Part shown: one piece after another, positions 30,982 to 40,823 of the stretch
Position numbering within the stretch: the first letter of the stretch is position 1
Layout of the letters: every line of letters begins with the position of its first letter
Source of the DNA: Argyresthia goedartella
Lineage: Eukaryota; Arthropoda; Insecta; Lepidoptera; Argyresthiidae
Assembly: GCA_949825045.1 (NCBI GenBank)
Contig: OX463829.1
Location: forward strand, 26,940,715-27,004,714
Length of the DNA: 64,000 nt
Direction of reading: 5' to 3'
Notes under the pieces: model-generated
The model's database searches: none
What the model was told of the DNA's origin: nothing
Seen by the model: only the letters and a program-made list of their open reading frames with translations
Made by a program: the position numbers and the translations under genes

Positions 30982-31199
30982 GGACTTTTTGACAATTTTT
31001 GTCCTTAATTCCTCTTCCCTCGTAACAACGCAGAGCAAAGAGGATTTCTTTTACATTTATTTACATGGATTTCATTTTTGAGCCAAGTTGAAAGAACTAA
31101 TTAGAAAATCAGTCATTATTTTGATACACAGGTGGTTACATAATCGCCTCGTTGTAACACTGAAAGAGGATTTAAGGACAACATTTTTCAAAGAGTCCA

Positions 31200-31625
31200 C
31201 AAATCACGACCTTCAAGCTGTAATCCTCACCGATGAAACCTTAATGACAATGAAATTTGACACTGCCAAAAAATAGTCCAGAAATAGTCCTAAATAGTCC
31301 ACAAAGAAAGAAAAATAGTCCTCTTACAGTTCCGAAGTTATAGCTATAGGTTGGTGAGGATTACAGCTTGACGTCAAGCTGTAATCCTCATCTCTCGTAC
31401 AAGCAAACGGAGGGGCCTATCGACTTGGTTTGGGTTTCAAAAATTAGTCCAGAAATAGTCCACAGCATGCAAAATTTCAGAAATAGTCCTTCAACGATTC
31501 CAGAGTTATTAAGACATCTTGGTGAGGATTACAGCTTGAACATTTGATATCATCAAATATCTTCGGAACGCCTACGACTTTCAGTTTGAAATTTGAGCCA
31601 AAAAATAGTCCAGAAATAGTCCACC
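31200..31625. repeat. AAATAGTCC cluster with AGCTGTAATCCTCA blocks
   Basis: About nine AATAGTCC motifs, often paired as AATAGTCCAGAAATAGTCC, occur in three groups. Between the groups, CAAGCTGTAATCCTCA or its complement appears four times (about 31214, 31355, 31373 and 31534). Spacing is irregular and no gene is seen. Confidence 0.8.
31355..31390. repeat. 36-nt perfect palindrome, no spacer
   Basis: TGAGGATTACAGCTTGAC is followed immediately by its exact reverse complement, with GACGTC at the centre. Confidence 0.95.
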
Positions 31626-31792
31626 GAAACAATAATGATTTCCACCTGGTTAACTTTGAAGAAGTGCATTAAAAATACAATGTTTTATTTCCCATACATT
31701 CAATACATGTACAGTCGTGTACAAAATATCTCAGTTGTGGGAGTGGCATAGGCAAAATTATATACATTTTGGTGAAAAGACAATTGTTTGTA

Positions 31793-31938
31793 TAATAGCA
31801 GTTTATGTGACTGATTCATAATGGAGGGCAATAAAACTCGGGAGTGGGTTTATGAAAAGAGCCGAAGGCGAGTAGTATAACGTGCAGTTTTTGGACGCAG
31901 TAAAGAAGGTTTGTGATACGTGTGTAAATAAAACTAGT
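31793..31938 (-). repeat. repeat family A, internally deleted, inverted copy
   Basis: AGTTTATGTGACTGATTCAT and ATGGAGGGCAATAAAACTC at one end, and TTTTTGGACGCAGTAAAGAA and GATACGTGTGTAAATA at the other, are family A ends in reverse. The CGAACGCCGACGCCC middle is gone. Confidence 0.7.
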
Positions 31939-32000
31939 TTACAAAGTTATTCGCGCGGCTAATACTTTCATACTCCATATACGTAACAAGTGTCTTCTAC
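31939..32000 (+). repeat. repeat family F fragment
   Basis: GTTTACAAAGTTATTCGCGC and ACTCCATATACGTAAC match family F. Confidence 0.55.
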
Positions 32001-32084
32001 CAGTATCTAATGTTGTTTTTTCCATTCTAACTTTATGTGTATTTTAGTTGTAATTAGATTAGCTGTGATTTTGTCACCTCTGCC

Positions 32085-32215
32085 AAGCTTTTTCCCGTTC
32101 GCGGAGGCAAAAGTACAATTGTGCCCACGTTTACCCCGTTAGTCAAATCCTATTCAATTTTGCGTGACTGGGGGCTTGCCCATCGCCGCAGCTATGAAGG
32201 TTTCCTCGCGTCTCT
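32085..32215 (-). mobile_element. SINE S3 body
   Basis: TTTTTCCCGTTCGCGGAGGC, GTACAATTGTGCCCACGTTT and CTTGCCCATCGCCGCAGCTA, reverse of the S3 body. Confidence 0.6.
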
Positions 32216-32654
32216 TATCTATAGGTGTACAGTATATTCACATGTGCAAAATCAATGTTAAATCAACTGTATTTGTTTTACCACTTAGCACCATAACTCA
32301 TCACGCTTCAACAAATCGTCGAAGCGGCAAGTTAAGACCATTCTAAGGGTTGTCGTGCCACCACTAATTTGTTTAAGTAAAACGGTTTAGGTAAGTAGTG
32401 GGCTTGAAACCAGTTTGAATAACCCCTTTTAAATAGTTACCGATTACCGGTTACCGGTTCACCTCGAGATAACCTCGACCTGTTCTGTCATAATTTTTTG
32501 TCTGTTTTTATTTTATTTTTTTGCGCCAGGTTGCGCTTCTGAGTAATACGTATATTTTAGAGGTACACAAACTTGTCTGACCCATCAATGCCTTGCGAAT
32601 GAGATAAGCTAACGTCACTGGGCCAGATAAGTTTGAGAATCTAATTTTTATATT
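32216..32654. other. no gene recognised
   Basis: Short stretch with ACCGATTACCGGTTACCGGT near 32438, a small tandem. Nothing else stands out. Confidence 0.4.
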
Positions 32655-32870
32655 CAATTTAATTTACACTGACCAGCTGGTGACATGCAGAACATTGACT
32701 CGAACTTTGAATTCCTGGGTATAGACTGAAAAACAGCGCCACGGGGCTTCCTGTGACATTATGATGAGTCCTTTTGCAACAATGCCATTCTTGACAAGAC
32801 GCCCGCTTTGTTAATATACTATACCATACATTTTTATTGTGTGAGAGGGAGCTGATAGAGAGAATAAACG
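32655..32870 (+). mobile_element. LINE-B 3' untranslated fragment
   Basis: AGACTGAAAAACAGCGCCAC, TTCCTGTGACATTATGATGA and GTCCTTTTGCAACAATG match the 3' untranslated part of LINE-B at 12020-12190, read in reverse there. Confidence 0.6.
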
Positions 32871-33237
32871 TTTATTGTATATTTGATACCGATATCTCCA
32901 AACGCAAACTTAATGGAACAGTAATAAAATGCCTAATCTATATGAATAGACATTGTTATAGAGGCTGGAAAGTGAGCAATAGATGGACGAGTGAGTTTTA
33001 AGTCGAGTCCATCTATTGCACTTTTGGCAGTGACATTACATAGTGTATTTCATGACTACTGCGAGGAAATAACATTAATTATAACGACAATTCATTTTTG
33101 GATAACTTAGGTTTGGTAGAGTCTGGCTGATGAAAGTAGATATAGCCCGAAAAAGCGCGGCAAATTAAAAAAATATTAGTATGGTATCCCTCAAAGTTTG
33201 TTTGACAACAGCCATATTGAAAAAAAAAAAAACAGTC
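32871..33237. other. no gene recognised
   Basis: AT-rich. GGACGAGTGAGTTTTAAGTC and the facing GACTCGAC..CCATCTATTG form a loose inverted pair near 32970-33020. Nothing else is seen. Confidence 0.4.
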
Positions 33238-33239
33238 TA

Positions 33240-33330
33240 GAGTAGTGATGTGAATAACGGCTGTTTTTAAATAATTGAAACAGCCGCTGTGTTATTTTCT
33301 AACAGCCGCTGTTAACAATGGCTGTTCGGT
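33240..33330. repeat. left terminal inverted repeat of the DDE transposon
   Basis: It pairs with 46095-46181. It is itself rich in small palindromes (AACAGCCGCTGTT). Confidence 0.75.
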
Positions 33331-33517
33331 CAGACGCTGTTTTGGTAATTTTTTATTTTATTTTAATTAATTAAAATAAAGTATAAAAATAAGTAATTAA
33401 TATTATATTCACACTTGTCGTTGTCGTTGTCAAAGTGGGTTATGTATTGTGCGCCATTGCTGTTAGTTATTTATACTCTACCTTTCATACTCTACACAGG
33501 CTTAGGACTGTTAGAAT

Positions 33518-33664
33518 AACTATTTCAACAACGAAGTTGTTCATAATGTACGTTATGCGCTGTCGTAATAAATAATGACCACCTCTGGACTAGAGGTGGT
33601 AATTATTACAACAGCGCATTTCGATAACCGTTATTTTAAAATAATGAACAACGCCGTTGTTGAT
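33518..33664. mobile_element. MITE-like palindrome inside the DDE transposon
   Basis: The outer ends TCAACAACGAAGTTGTTCAT and ATGAACAACGCCGTTGTTGA are inverted. The centre is ACCACCTCT...AGAGGTGGT. The whole is about 147 bp and nearly all foldback. ATGCGCTGT and ACAGCGCAT also pair. Confidence 0.7.
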
Positions 33665-33724
33665 AAGCCGTCGTCGAAATCAAAACCATTTTATTATAAA
33701 AATTATAAAACTTCATTCAGAATA

Positions 33725-34344
33725 ATCAAAGAAAGAGTCTAAAAAATCAACATGCAAAGATTCATCAGACTCGGTGCTGGCTGGTATTACTGTCTCTCAC
33801 ATTAATTATGAAACTGTCAAAATTTTCCTCGGTAATCCCGTTCCTTTCTTTATATTTATTTTCCACGTTTACAACATGATCAGCCATTTTATTCCATTCT
33901 GCTGCTGTTACGTTTTCGAATGACTCTTTGATCAGATTTTATAATTACGCCGTGGTCAGTTTTATATATTTATTTGCTACTCTGCGTTGTGCCAGGCTCC
34001 ATATCAGCTCAATGGCATTTAGATCACAATGATACGGAGGTAGTCTCAATACCTCATGACCATTCTGCTTTAATATTTCATCGGCTTCATATATTGGCTC
34101 TGGCTTACTAGACCGTTTTACTAGACACAGCAGTTCTGCTTTTTTATGGTACTCATTAAATTAAATATTCAATGTAAGCCATTCTATCATCTCATCTTTG
34201 CAATTCTGTATTATAGGGGCTTTATTTACGATAACAGAATGGTAACTAGCATTTTCCATAACAATTATGCTTGGCCCATTTAAGTTGGGCACAAGTTTTC
34301 TTTAAACCACTTATTGAAATTGGTGGCATTCATATCACGGTGAT
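33725..34344 (-). pseudogene. DDE_3-type transposase, C-terminal part
   Basis: Reading leftward: RDMNATNFNKWFKENL, then after a frame change VPNLNGPSIIVMENASYHS, DEMIEWLTLNI, VLRLPPYHCDLNAIELIW (catalytic Glu) and AEWNKMADHVVNVENKYKER, closing near GITEENFDSFIINV. This is the DDE endonuclease fold of a Tc1/mariner-IS630-related transposase. The second catalytic residue, normally Asp in MDNASYH, is Glu here. About 81 residues separate it from the final Glu, far more than Tc1's 34 and recalling families described as DD82E. In-frame stops and shifts are present. The N-terminal part is 9.7 kb away, beyond the LINE. Confidence 0.8.
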
Positions 34345-34378
34345 GAACGCTGAAAATGATCTTAGATATAAGCTAAAT

Positions 34379-35191
34379 ATGACATTACATACAATGTCAT
34401 ATAATAATAGTTTGATTCATTTGATTGACTCTAACAATTATGTTAGCAATAATGTTTATTTGATCAAAGGCATACATAAGCCAATAAATATATCAAGCAA
34501 GCATAGGAGATCAAAAATGTGTAATATCTTGCCCGAATTAAATAAGTCAAAAAAGTGTAATAATATCCCAATATTAAATAATATTCAGACAAAGGGTAAG
34601 CCCCACTTAAATATTACCCATCAAAACATGCAGGGGCTACCTGGCAAAGAACTTGTATTAGAATTATTTCTTAATAATTCGGACACTCATGTTATTTGTA
34701 TTACAAAACATTGGTTAAAGGAAAATATGATGTCTTTTAACATCAATAATTACACTATTGTCAGTTGTTACAATAGAAAGACTGCTGATAGAGGTGGTTC
34801 TTTAATCTTAGTAAAAAATAATATTAAGGTGAAACAACGGAAAGATATTCTTACACTTACTGTAGAAAGGCAAATAGAGGTATCTTGTGTTGAGTTGGAT
34901 AGCCATATTATTGTTTGTGTCTACAGACCTCCGAGAGATGAAAAAGGCCATGGCAATTATGAAATATTCGAGAAAATTATGGAGGAAGCCCTCATTAAAC
35001 TTTGTAATAACAGAAAAAAGTTAATTATTTGTGGCGATCTTAATGTTGATCTGCTTGTAGATACAACACTGAAGCGACGATTAATAACTCTGTTCAAATC
35101 ATTTAATTTATGTCATGTATTTCTAGAGCCGACTAGAATTACACTTACCAGCCAAACTTGCTTAGATAACGTTTTTTGCTTGCTTAGATAA
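34379..35191 (+). pseudogene. LINE-A AP-type endonuclease domain
   Basis: ITHQNMQGLPGKELVLE, ICITKHWLKENM, YNRKTADRGGSLILVKNN, VCVYRPP and LIICGDLNVDLL are the ordered motifs of the apurinic-type endonuclease that nicks target DNA for LINE copying. The expected Glu after CITK (usually TE) is changed. The open frame upstream of about 34379 is transposase sequence in the wrong strand and is not part of this domain. After CLDNVF the reading shifts frame, continuing as LPSDHSGQTVSF, and shows a TGA just before the Gypsy insertion. Confidence 0.8.
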
Positions 35192-35329
35192 CATTCACAA
35201 GTAAAAACGTAATTAACTGTTTACCATCTGATCACAGTGGTCAAACAGTTTCATTCCAAATTACTAGTGAAAATAAGACTGATCCATCATTTTATAGGCC
35301 TATTACATCCCAATGACTAGAGATGTATA

Positions 35330-36217
35330 TAACGGAGCATGGGGGTCGTCAGTGTCTATAGGAAGCGTAACGCCAGCATCGCTGACGTCACTATTCACAC
35401 TTTCCTTCATACTTCGTATCAGAAGCTAGTGCAGAAGTCCAGAGCACTAAACACAAAATAAATGGAAGTCGAACTAAACGAACTGTAATCTTATTTCACA
35501 CTAGAAGAGTAAACAGAAAAGAGAAACAAACAGAAATACTTAGCTTTGGAAATTGTACCACGACCGATGAGCACTCAGGTCAACCGCTCCGTGAAAAGTG
35601 CCTGTACGATTCCATTCAGCGCCCTGGCCGAGTTCTACCACCACCCGACCAGTCTCGCTTCTGATTGGTCCGCGAGACATCCGCCGCCGCCCATTGGTTG
35701 AGGGCGATTGCCTCGCGGTCACAATTCCCGCACTTTTCACAAAACACATGAAATCATGTTATTTGCTAAACTAAACTATTACAGCATAGTTTTATTGAAT
35801 CAGAGTATGTTTTTAGAACCTAGTAAATATTACAAAGTTAACGAATTAACGAGTTTTTAAATAAAATCACAGCTAACCGGAACCGCGTACTACTGAGCGC
35901 GCTTCCGAAAGATTACATTTCCACCAAATTGATCAAGTTAATTCTGAAAATTTGACAGAAGCCTTAAGTGATTATCACAAGATTTTAGAAACCTAGAAAT
36001 GAATTTTACAAGCTAAAATCAAATTATTTGAAAACCGGAAACCGAATCAATCGCACCAAATACTTGGGAAAGCTAGAATTGATAACAATCACAGTTTTGC
36101 CTATAAAATAACAATCAATCCGCTTAACAGATAATAACTTAACTAACTAAAGCTACTTATCATAAAATTTAACTAAACTATTTAATTAAAATATGACTCA
36201 TCGGCGTTGCGCCGATA
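35330..36217 (-). repeat. Gypsy 3' LTR
   Basis: Matches 40743-41635 with about 11 substitutions and one 5-bp length difference near 36130. On the minus strand it begins TATCGGCGCAACGCCGATGA and ends CATGCTCCGTTA. Confidence 0.9.
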
Positions 36218-36846
36218 CGGCCAGTCTGATAGGCGGTGCGCGCTCTGCACCAGCCTGGGCTTGTGAAAGGGTTTTATCATCTCGGTGGCAAACTTCTGTA
36301 ATTTCAGTTGGTTGGAGGCGTTGCGTCGTCTAATCGCTTTGGTTCTGGTTTTAACAGCACTCGTGAATGGATAGGCAGAGGAACACCATCGCCAGAGTTG
36401 CACTCGTGGTGAACTGGAAAGAACGGCATCTGTTTATCACCTCTTAAGGTAATTTCAGGTAATAAGCTCGATTGTAGTACTTTCAATATCAAAATATTGA
36501 GATTAGGTAATGGAAATTCTCATGCCGCAGATTTGGTAGCTGAAATCAGCTGGTTATTATACTCTTAGGTAGTTATAGTTGATTATAGGTTATTTAGTAA
36601 CCTGTTCATTCCTTATTGCGTCTAACTACGCCAACAAGAAGATTTATCATTTTATATAGACGGGATATTGATGTTGTGCTCTGGGCGGTCCTGTTCGCCG
36701 TGGTACACAAAGGCTCTAAAGGAATGAGATAAAGGTCGATGCTGTGCTCTGGGTCTATTGACCGTGGTACACAGAGGCTCTTGGGGATAGGAAAAGAAAA
36801 AGAAAACTAATGGGAAACAAAGTTAACGTGACTTACATTTTGTCAA
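36218..36846 (-). other. Gypsy segment between integrase and 3' LTR
   Basis: About 630 bp with no long frame. An imperfect tandem duplication of about 60 bp (GTGCTCTGGG...GTGGTACACA...AGGCTCT) lies at 36669-36785. The 73-codon minus frame near the LTR is not recognisably an envelope protein. No polypurine tract is evident next to the LTR. Confidence 0.6.
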
Positions 36847-37692
36847 TCATTGTACGTCCTCGTGACCAGCGTGTGATGTGGACGGTGTTGGTGTTGTGGC
36901 ATCAGGTGATGCCGCCGGGGCAACGATTTGTGGTTCGTCATCATCTGCCTCCGCCGATACGGTCTGTTCTCCCGGTTGCGGCGCTCGGCGTAGCTGATCA
37001 TGAGCCACCTTGCGTGGCCGGCCTCTGCCCACCACCTTCTTCACTAGATAGCGGTCATTTTCGAGGACTCTGCAAACTTCATAAGGCTCGCTAAACTTTA
37101 GGTCAAGACAAGTTTGGTTCCGAGGATTATTCTTGATCAGAACATAATCTCCGCGCTGGAAAGGACGAGTAACAGCTTTTCCCTTGTCAAACCGCTGCTT
37201 GTCTCGCTGTGAAGCTGCTCTCATTTGCTGCTGGACATGTTCGACTAGGCCATCAATGTCGACGGTTTGCTCATCAAAATTTACCAGGTTGATCAGTTCC
37301 GGTGGCACGCAGTTTCTACGCCTGGTGAGTAGCGTCAGTGGTGAGACTCCAGTGACTCTATGAGCTGTGCAGTTGAAGGCTAGCTGAAGTTTATCAAGAG
37401 TAGTATGCCACTGGTCAGTTTCGTAGTTCTTGATCATGACGAGAGCGTTCTTCAAAGTCCCCATCATTCTTTCCACTTGACCGTTGGCTCGGCTGACTCC
37501 TGGCGATATAGCATGAATTTCTATGCCAAACTGATCGCAGTAAGCCTTGAACTCACCAAGAAATTCTCGTCCTCCATCTACTATGATTTGAACTGGAGCT
37601 CCGAATAAATGCACACCACGTTTGAGTGCAGCCAGCGTGCTATGAGGATTCTTGTTCGTTGCGTGGTAGAGCATCACATTTTGTGAAAGCAT
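36847..37692 (-). pseudogene. Gypsy integrase, catalytic and C-terminal part
   Basis: It contains QIIVDGGREFLGEF (second catalytic Asp), SRANGQVERMMGTLKNAL (catalytic Glu), GVSPLTLLTRRR, and a C-terminal DNA-binding region with RGDYVLIKNNPRNQ. It is the enzyme that joins element DNA to the host chromosome. It is in a different frame from the zinc-binding and first-Asp part to its right, so integrase is split by a frameshift near 37690. Confidence 0.85.
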
Positions 37693-38839
37693 CGATGGTG
37701 ACTATGACGTAATCGTGCTCACCTGTCGTACCCAATTTTCCAGGGATGTCCATGTGGATGACTTGGAACGCTGCAGAGGGCTTTCGAATTGGATGTAACT
37801 CTGCTTGCACTGCGCCTGACGTTCCTTTTGAGGTTCGACATACAACACAGTTGTCGACGAAGGTTCGGACCACAGTGTTCATCTTTTCAAACCAGTAAGT
37901 GTCCTTGATTTTGTCTAATGTTTTCTCCCAACCTGTGTGTTTTAGTGCAGTGTGAAAGGAGTTAATAAGACTCCACTGGAACGCCTTGGGTACCACGATT
38001 AATTTCTGCTCGCCAAAGATAGGATGTTGTAGCATTTTCTTCATCACGCCATCCTCAAGGAGAAAGCCATCGATTTGCTCGTCGTTCGTCAGGCAGTCGA
38101 TTCTTGCCCTGAGTGTAGCGTCACGACGCTGCTCCACCTTCAGCCAGTCCAAGTCCCTTATCATAACATTTACCTTCATTGCAGGTGGATTTCTGCTAAA
38201 GAAGTCTGCATGCTGCATCCGCTCGCCTTTCCGGTACTCCACCTCGAACTCGTACTGCTGAAGAAATGCCCACCGGCGATAGACACGTGGTAGCAGTTCT
38301 TTCTTATTCTGCGATGCCTTGAGGGCGTTGCAGTCCGTGATGAGCTTGAACTTGCGTCCATAAAGGTATTGGCGAAAGTGCTTAATAGCTCTCACCACGG
38401 CGAGGGTCTCGAGCTCGTAGGAGTGGTAGCGGCTCTCCACCTCGGTGGTGCGCTGGCTCATGTAAGCAACAGCGTGGCGACGCTCTCCGATGATTTGGAT
38501 GAGCACAGCCCCGAAGCCCAGGCTACTAGCGTCCGTGTAGAGTTCAATGGGAGCGTCTTCCTGGAAGATGATGAGAACGGGGGAGGACGTAAGGTATTGA
38601 ATGATTACATTACGTGCTTCTTCGTGCCGCTCGTTCCATTCCCATTTAGCTCCCTGTTTCGTGAGTTCGTACAACGGTATCATTATACGGGAGAAGTTGG
38701 GAATGAAGCGTCGGAAATACCCAGCGAGACCACTAAACTGTCTCACCTGTTTGACATTGGTTGGTATTGCTGCTTTGACTAATGCCTCTACTTTACGCGG
38801 ACTCGGGCGGACTTCTCCGTGCGATATTATATTCCCCAA
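37640..38839 (-). pseudogene. Gypsy RT end, RNase H and N-terminal integrase
   Basis: In order: IEYLGNIISHGEVRPSPRKV (after the deleted RT core), FRRFIPNFSRIMIPLY, RNase H with LYTDASSLGFGAVL and LITDCNALKAS and DFFSRNPP, then the integrase HHCC finger (HTALKHTGW...CVVCRTSKG) and HMDIPGKLG (first integrase Asp). The frame is then lost near 37690. Confidence 0.85.
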
Positions 38840-38855
38840 GTATTCTATTGACTTT

Positions 38856-39296
38856 TTAAATAAAGACGATTTTTCCGCATTTATGGAGAAAACTTAACGC
38901 TTTATTGATGCAACGTTGATAGACGGCACTGGCATTGCTCAGACCAAACGGCATGGTAAGATACTCATACAATCCATTAGGCGTGACGAATGCAGTACGC
39001 TCAATGGAGGAAGATTCCACTGGAATCTGGTGAAACCCTGCTGCCATATCAAGGGAATTGTAGAATACCCCTCCCGAGAGTTGATCAATTTGATCCGAAA
39101 TCAATGGAAGAGGGTAGTGATCGCGTAACGTATTGGAGTTTAATTCACGATAATCAACGCACATGCGGTCATCGCCATTCTTTTTTTTGACCAAAATTAT
39201 TGGACTCGAAAAGGGGGACTTACTCTCACGAATAATATTGTGGTCGAGTAACTCTTGAACTATATCGTGAACTTTCTCACACTCGACGGGGCTCAA
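38856..39296 (-). pseudogene. Gypsy reverse transcriptase, N-terminal part, catalytic box deleted
   Basis: KSPFSSPIILVKKKNGDDRM, VDYRELNSNTLRDHYPLPLI and NSLDMAAGFHQIPVE (catalytic motif A), LTMPFGLSNASAVYQRCINK are all present. Directly after INKALSFL the sequence jumps to NAEKSS...SIEYLGN in another frame. The normally intervening segment of some 40-50 residues, including the YxDD catalytic box, is absent. The enzyme of this copy cannot work. Confidence 0.85.
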
Positions 39297-39392
39297 CCGC
39301 TAACTCGCGTATTAGGAAAACCGCGGATGAACAGATGAGCGTATTTGTTGAGCAGAATGCGTAATTCGTTGGTCTCGCTCTCTCTTGTCAAG

Positions 39393-39740
39393 TCACAGTC
39401 CAAGTTGTCGAATATAGCGTGATTGGTCTGAATACGAGCTACAACGCAACGTCGGACTACCCTTGCACATCCGACAGTAACCGAGAACATCGAAATTCGT
39501 TTTCTCTATTAAATCCATGCCTACCAACACGTCCAATGTCATCTCATAGTCAGCAATGACAAAGAATTCTAGTTCTACGTTCACCTCATCAATTTCGCAA
39601 ACTACGATTAACACTTGCAATGAGATGACAGGGAACTGCCCTATACCACGTAGGTAGGTCACTTTATCAATCCTACGGCCGGGTAGCTTTGCGGCAACTG
39701 ACTCACGCATTACAGAACACTCCGCGCCGCTATCAAACAT
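39393..39740 (-). pseudogene. Gypsy aspartic protease
   Basis: AMFDSGAECSVM holds the DSG active-site triad and TLDVLVGMDLI the conserved C-terminal block of retroviral-type proteases, which cut the gag-pol precursor. The usual active form is a dimer. The link to RT (39297-39392) is broken by frame changes. Confidence 0.8.
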
Positions 39741-39848
39741 TGCATTACAGGTGACATCTCCTCTCTATTTTAGATTTCAAACTACCTACACAATTTAGAT
39801 TTGATACCACTGACCGATTACGTTTGAAACAATTTTCGAATGTATGAC

Positions 39849-40823
39849 CTACTTTCGAACAAAATGTACAGGTAGGTCTGTCTTTACCGTCATGTGGCAT
39901 CTCCTATCGCGCGACGTTTCCTTATTGTCTCTGTTTGATGGGGATGGGGAGTTATCAACCGCTTTGAGCCTGCAGTCACGCGCGATATGACTATTTTTCT
40001 TGCATATCTGACAGAAAATTAGGGGTCGTTTGCCATCAAAGCGGGATCGCTTACCTGGCACGGTATGAGACGTTCCTTGATGAGGTCGCTTGGGGCGTCT
40101 AGATGTTGCTACGGAAATCAACTCAGGAACCGACTTCGCCCTTGCATTCAGCAGCTCAATACGTAAATGCTCATCGTCTACGCAACCAATGACTGCTTCA
40201 ACCGCGTCGTCATCACCCAGCTTCTCCTTTGTGACGCGTTTCCAGAGAACCCACGCCTTTGACAAGAACTCTGCTATGTCTTTCGTAGGGTCGTAAGAAT
40301 GTTCGCGAAATTTCGATACATCACGAGAGTACCTATTTTCAGGCTCGAATGTTGTTATCAAGTTTCTCTTCAGCTCCTCCCATGAGGTGGTCGTCACCAG
40401 CCAATTGTCGACCCAGAATTTCGCACGGCTCTTGAGAAGACTACCTACTTTCATTTGAATCTCGTAGTCGTTGAGCTTGTATAGCTCCACAGCTTGGGAT
40501 ATGTGTTGACACCATTCACGAACACCAACATTCGCATCTAGGTCATACGAGGGTAGAAAAATATCATTTATTTTTACCTTGTCTCTGCTGTATGGCTTTG
40601 CAAGCCGCTCAGACATCTGCTTCATCGTCTGCATCGTTTGCGTGAAAAATTGTGCCGACATACCTTGACTCATGAACGGGATGTCATTGTTGATGTCAGA
40701 CGTACCAGGATGTCCTGAAGTGGGAAGGAATCCCACTTCTGATAACGGAGCATGGGGGTCGTCAGTGTCTGTAGGAAGCGTAACGCCAGCATCGCTGACG
40801 TCACTATTTACACTTTCCTCCAT
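39849..40823 (-). pseudogene. Gypsy gag with CCHC zinc knuckles
   Basis: The frame starts MEESVNSDVSDAGV within the 5' LTR homology and runs across the primer-binding site. It contains a capsid-like block (VREWCQHISQAVELYKLNDY, FWVDNWLVTTTSWEELKRNL) and one CCHC knuckle, CQICKKNSHIARDC. A second knuckle, CTFCSKVGHTFENC, lies at 39870-39829 in a shifted frame, showing a frameshift just before the open frame's end. Gag packages the element RNA into particles. Confidence 0.85.
40723..40744 (-). promoter_or_regulatory. candidate primer-binding site (tRNA-Leu)
   Basis: Immediately after the 5' LTR, the minus strand reads TATCAGAAGTGGGATTCC. Fifteen bases (TCAGAAGTGGGATTC) are complementary to the 3' end of insect-type tRNA-Leu (GAATCCCACTTCTGA). 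The match to tRNA-Leu is from memory. Confidence 0.6.

Noticed and set aside
31265..31625. CRISPR-like array of AATAGTCC repeats
   Set aside because: Repeats are 8-9 bp, irregularly spaced and in eukaryotic DNA; no array architecture.
34271..34378. Start of the LINE-A endonuclease frame
   Set aside because: The sequence left of 34345 is the minus-strand transposase; the LINE begins at about 34345.
36182..36403. Possible envelope gene of the Gypsy element
   Set aside because: Only 73 codons, ends inside the LTR, no signal peptide or membrane segment.
38369..38782. 137-codon plus frame
   Set aside because: Opposite the RNase H domain (LYTDASSLGFG, minus strand).
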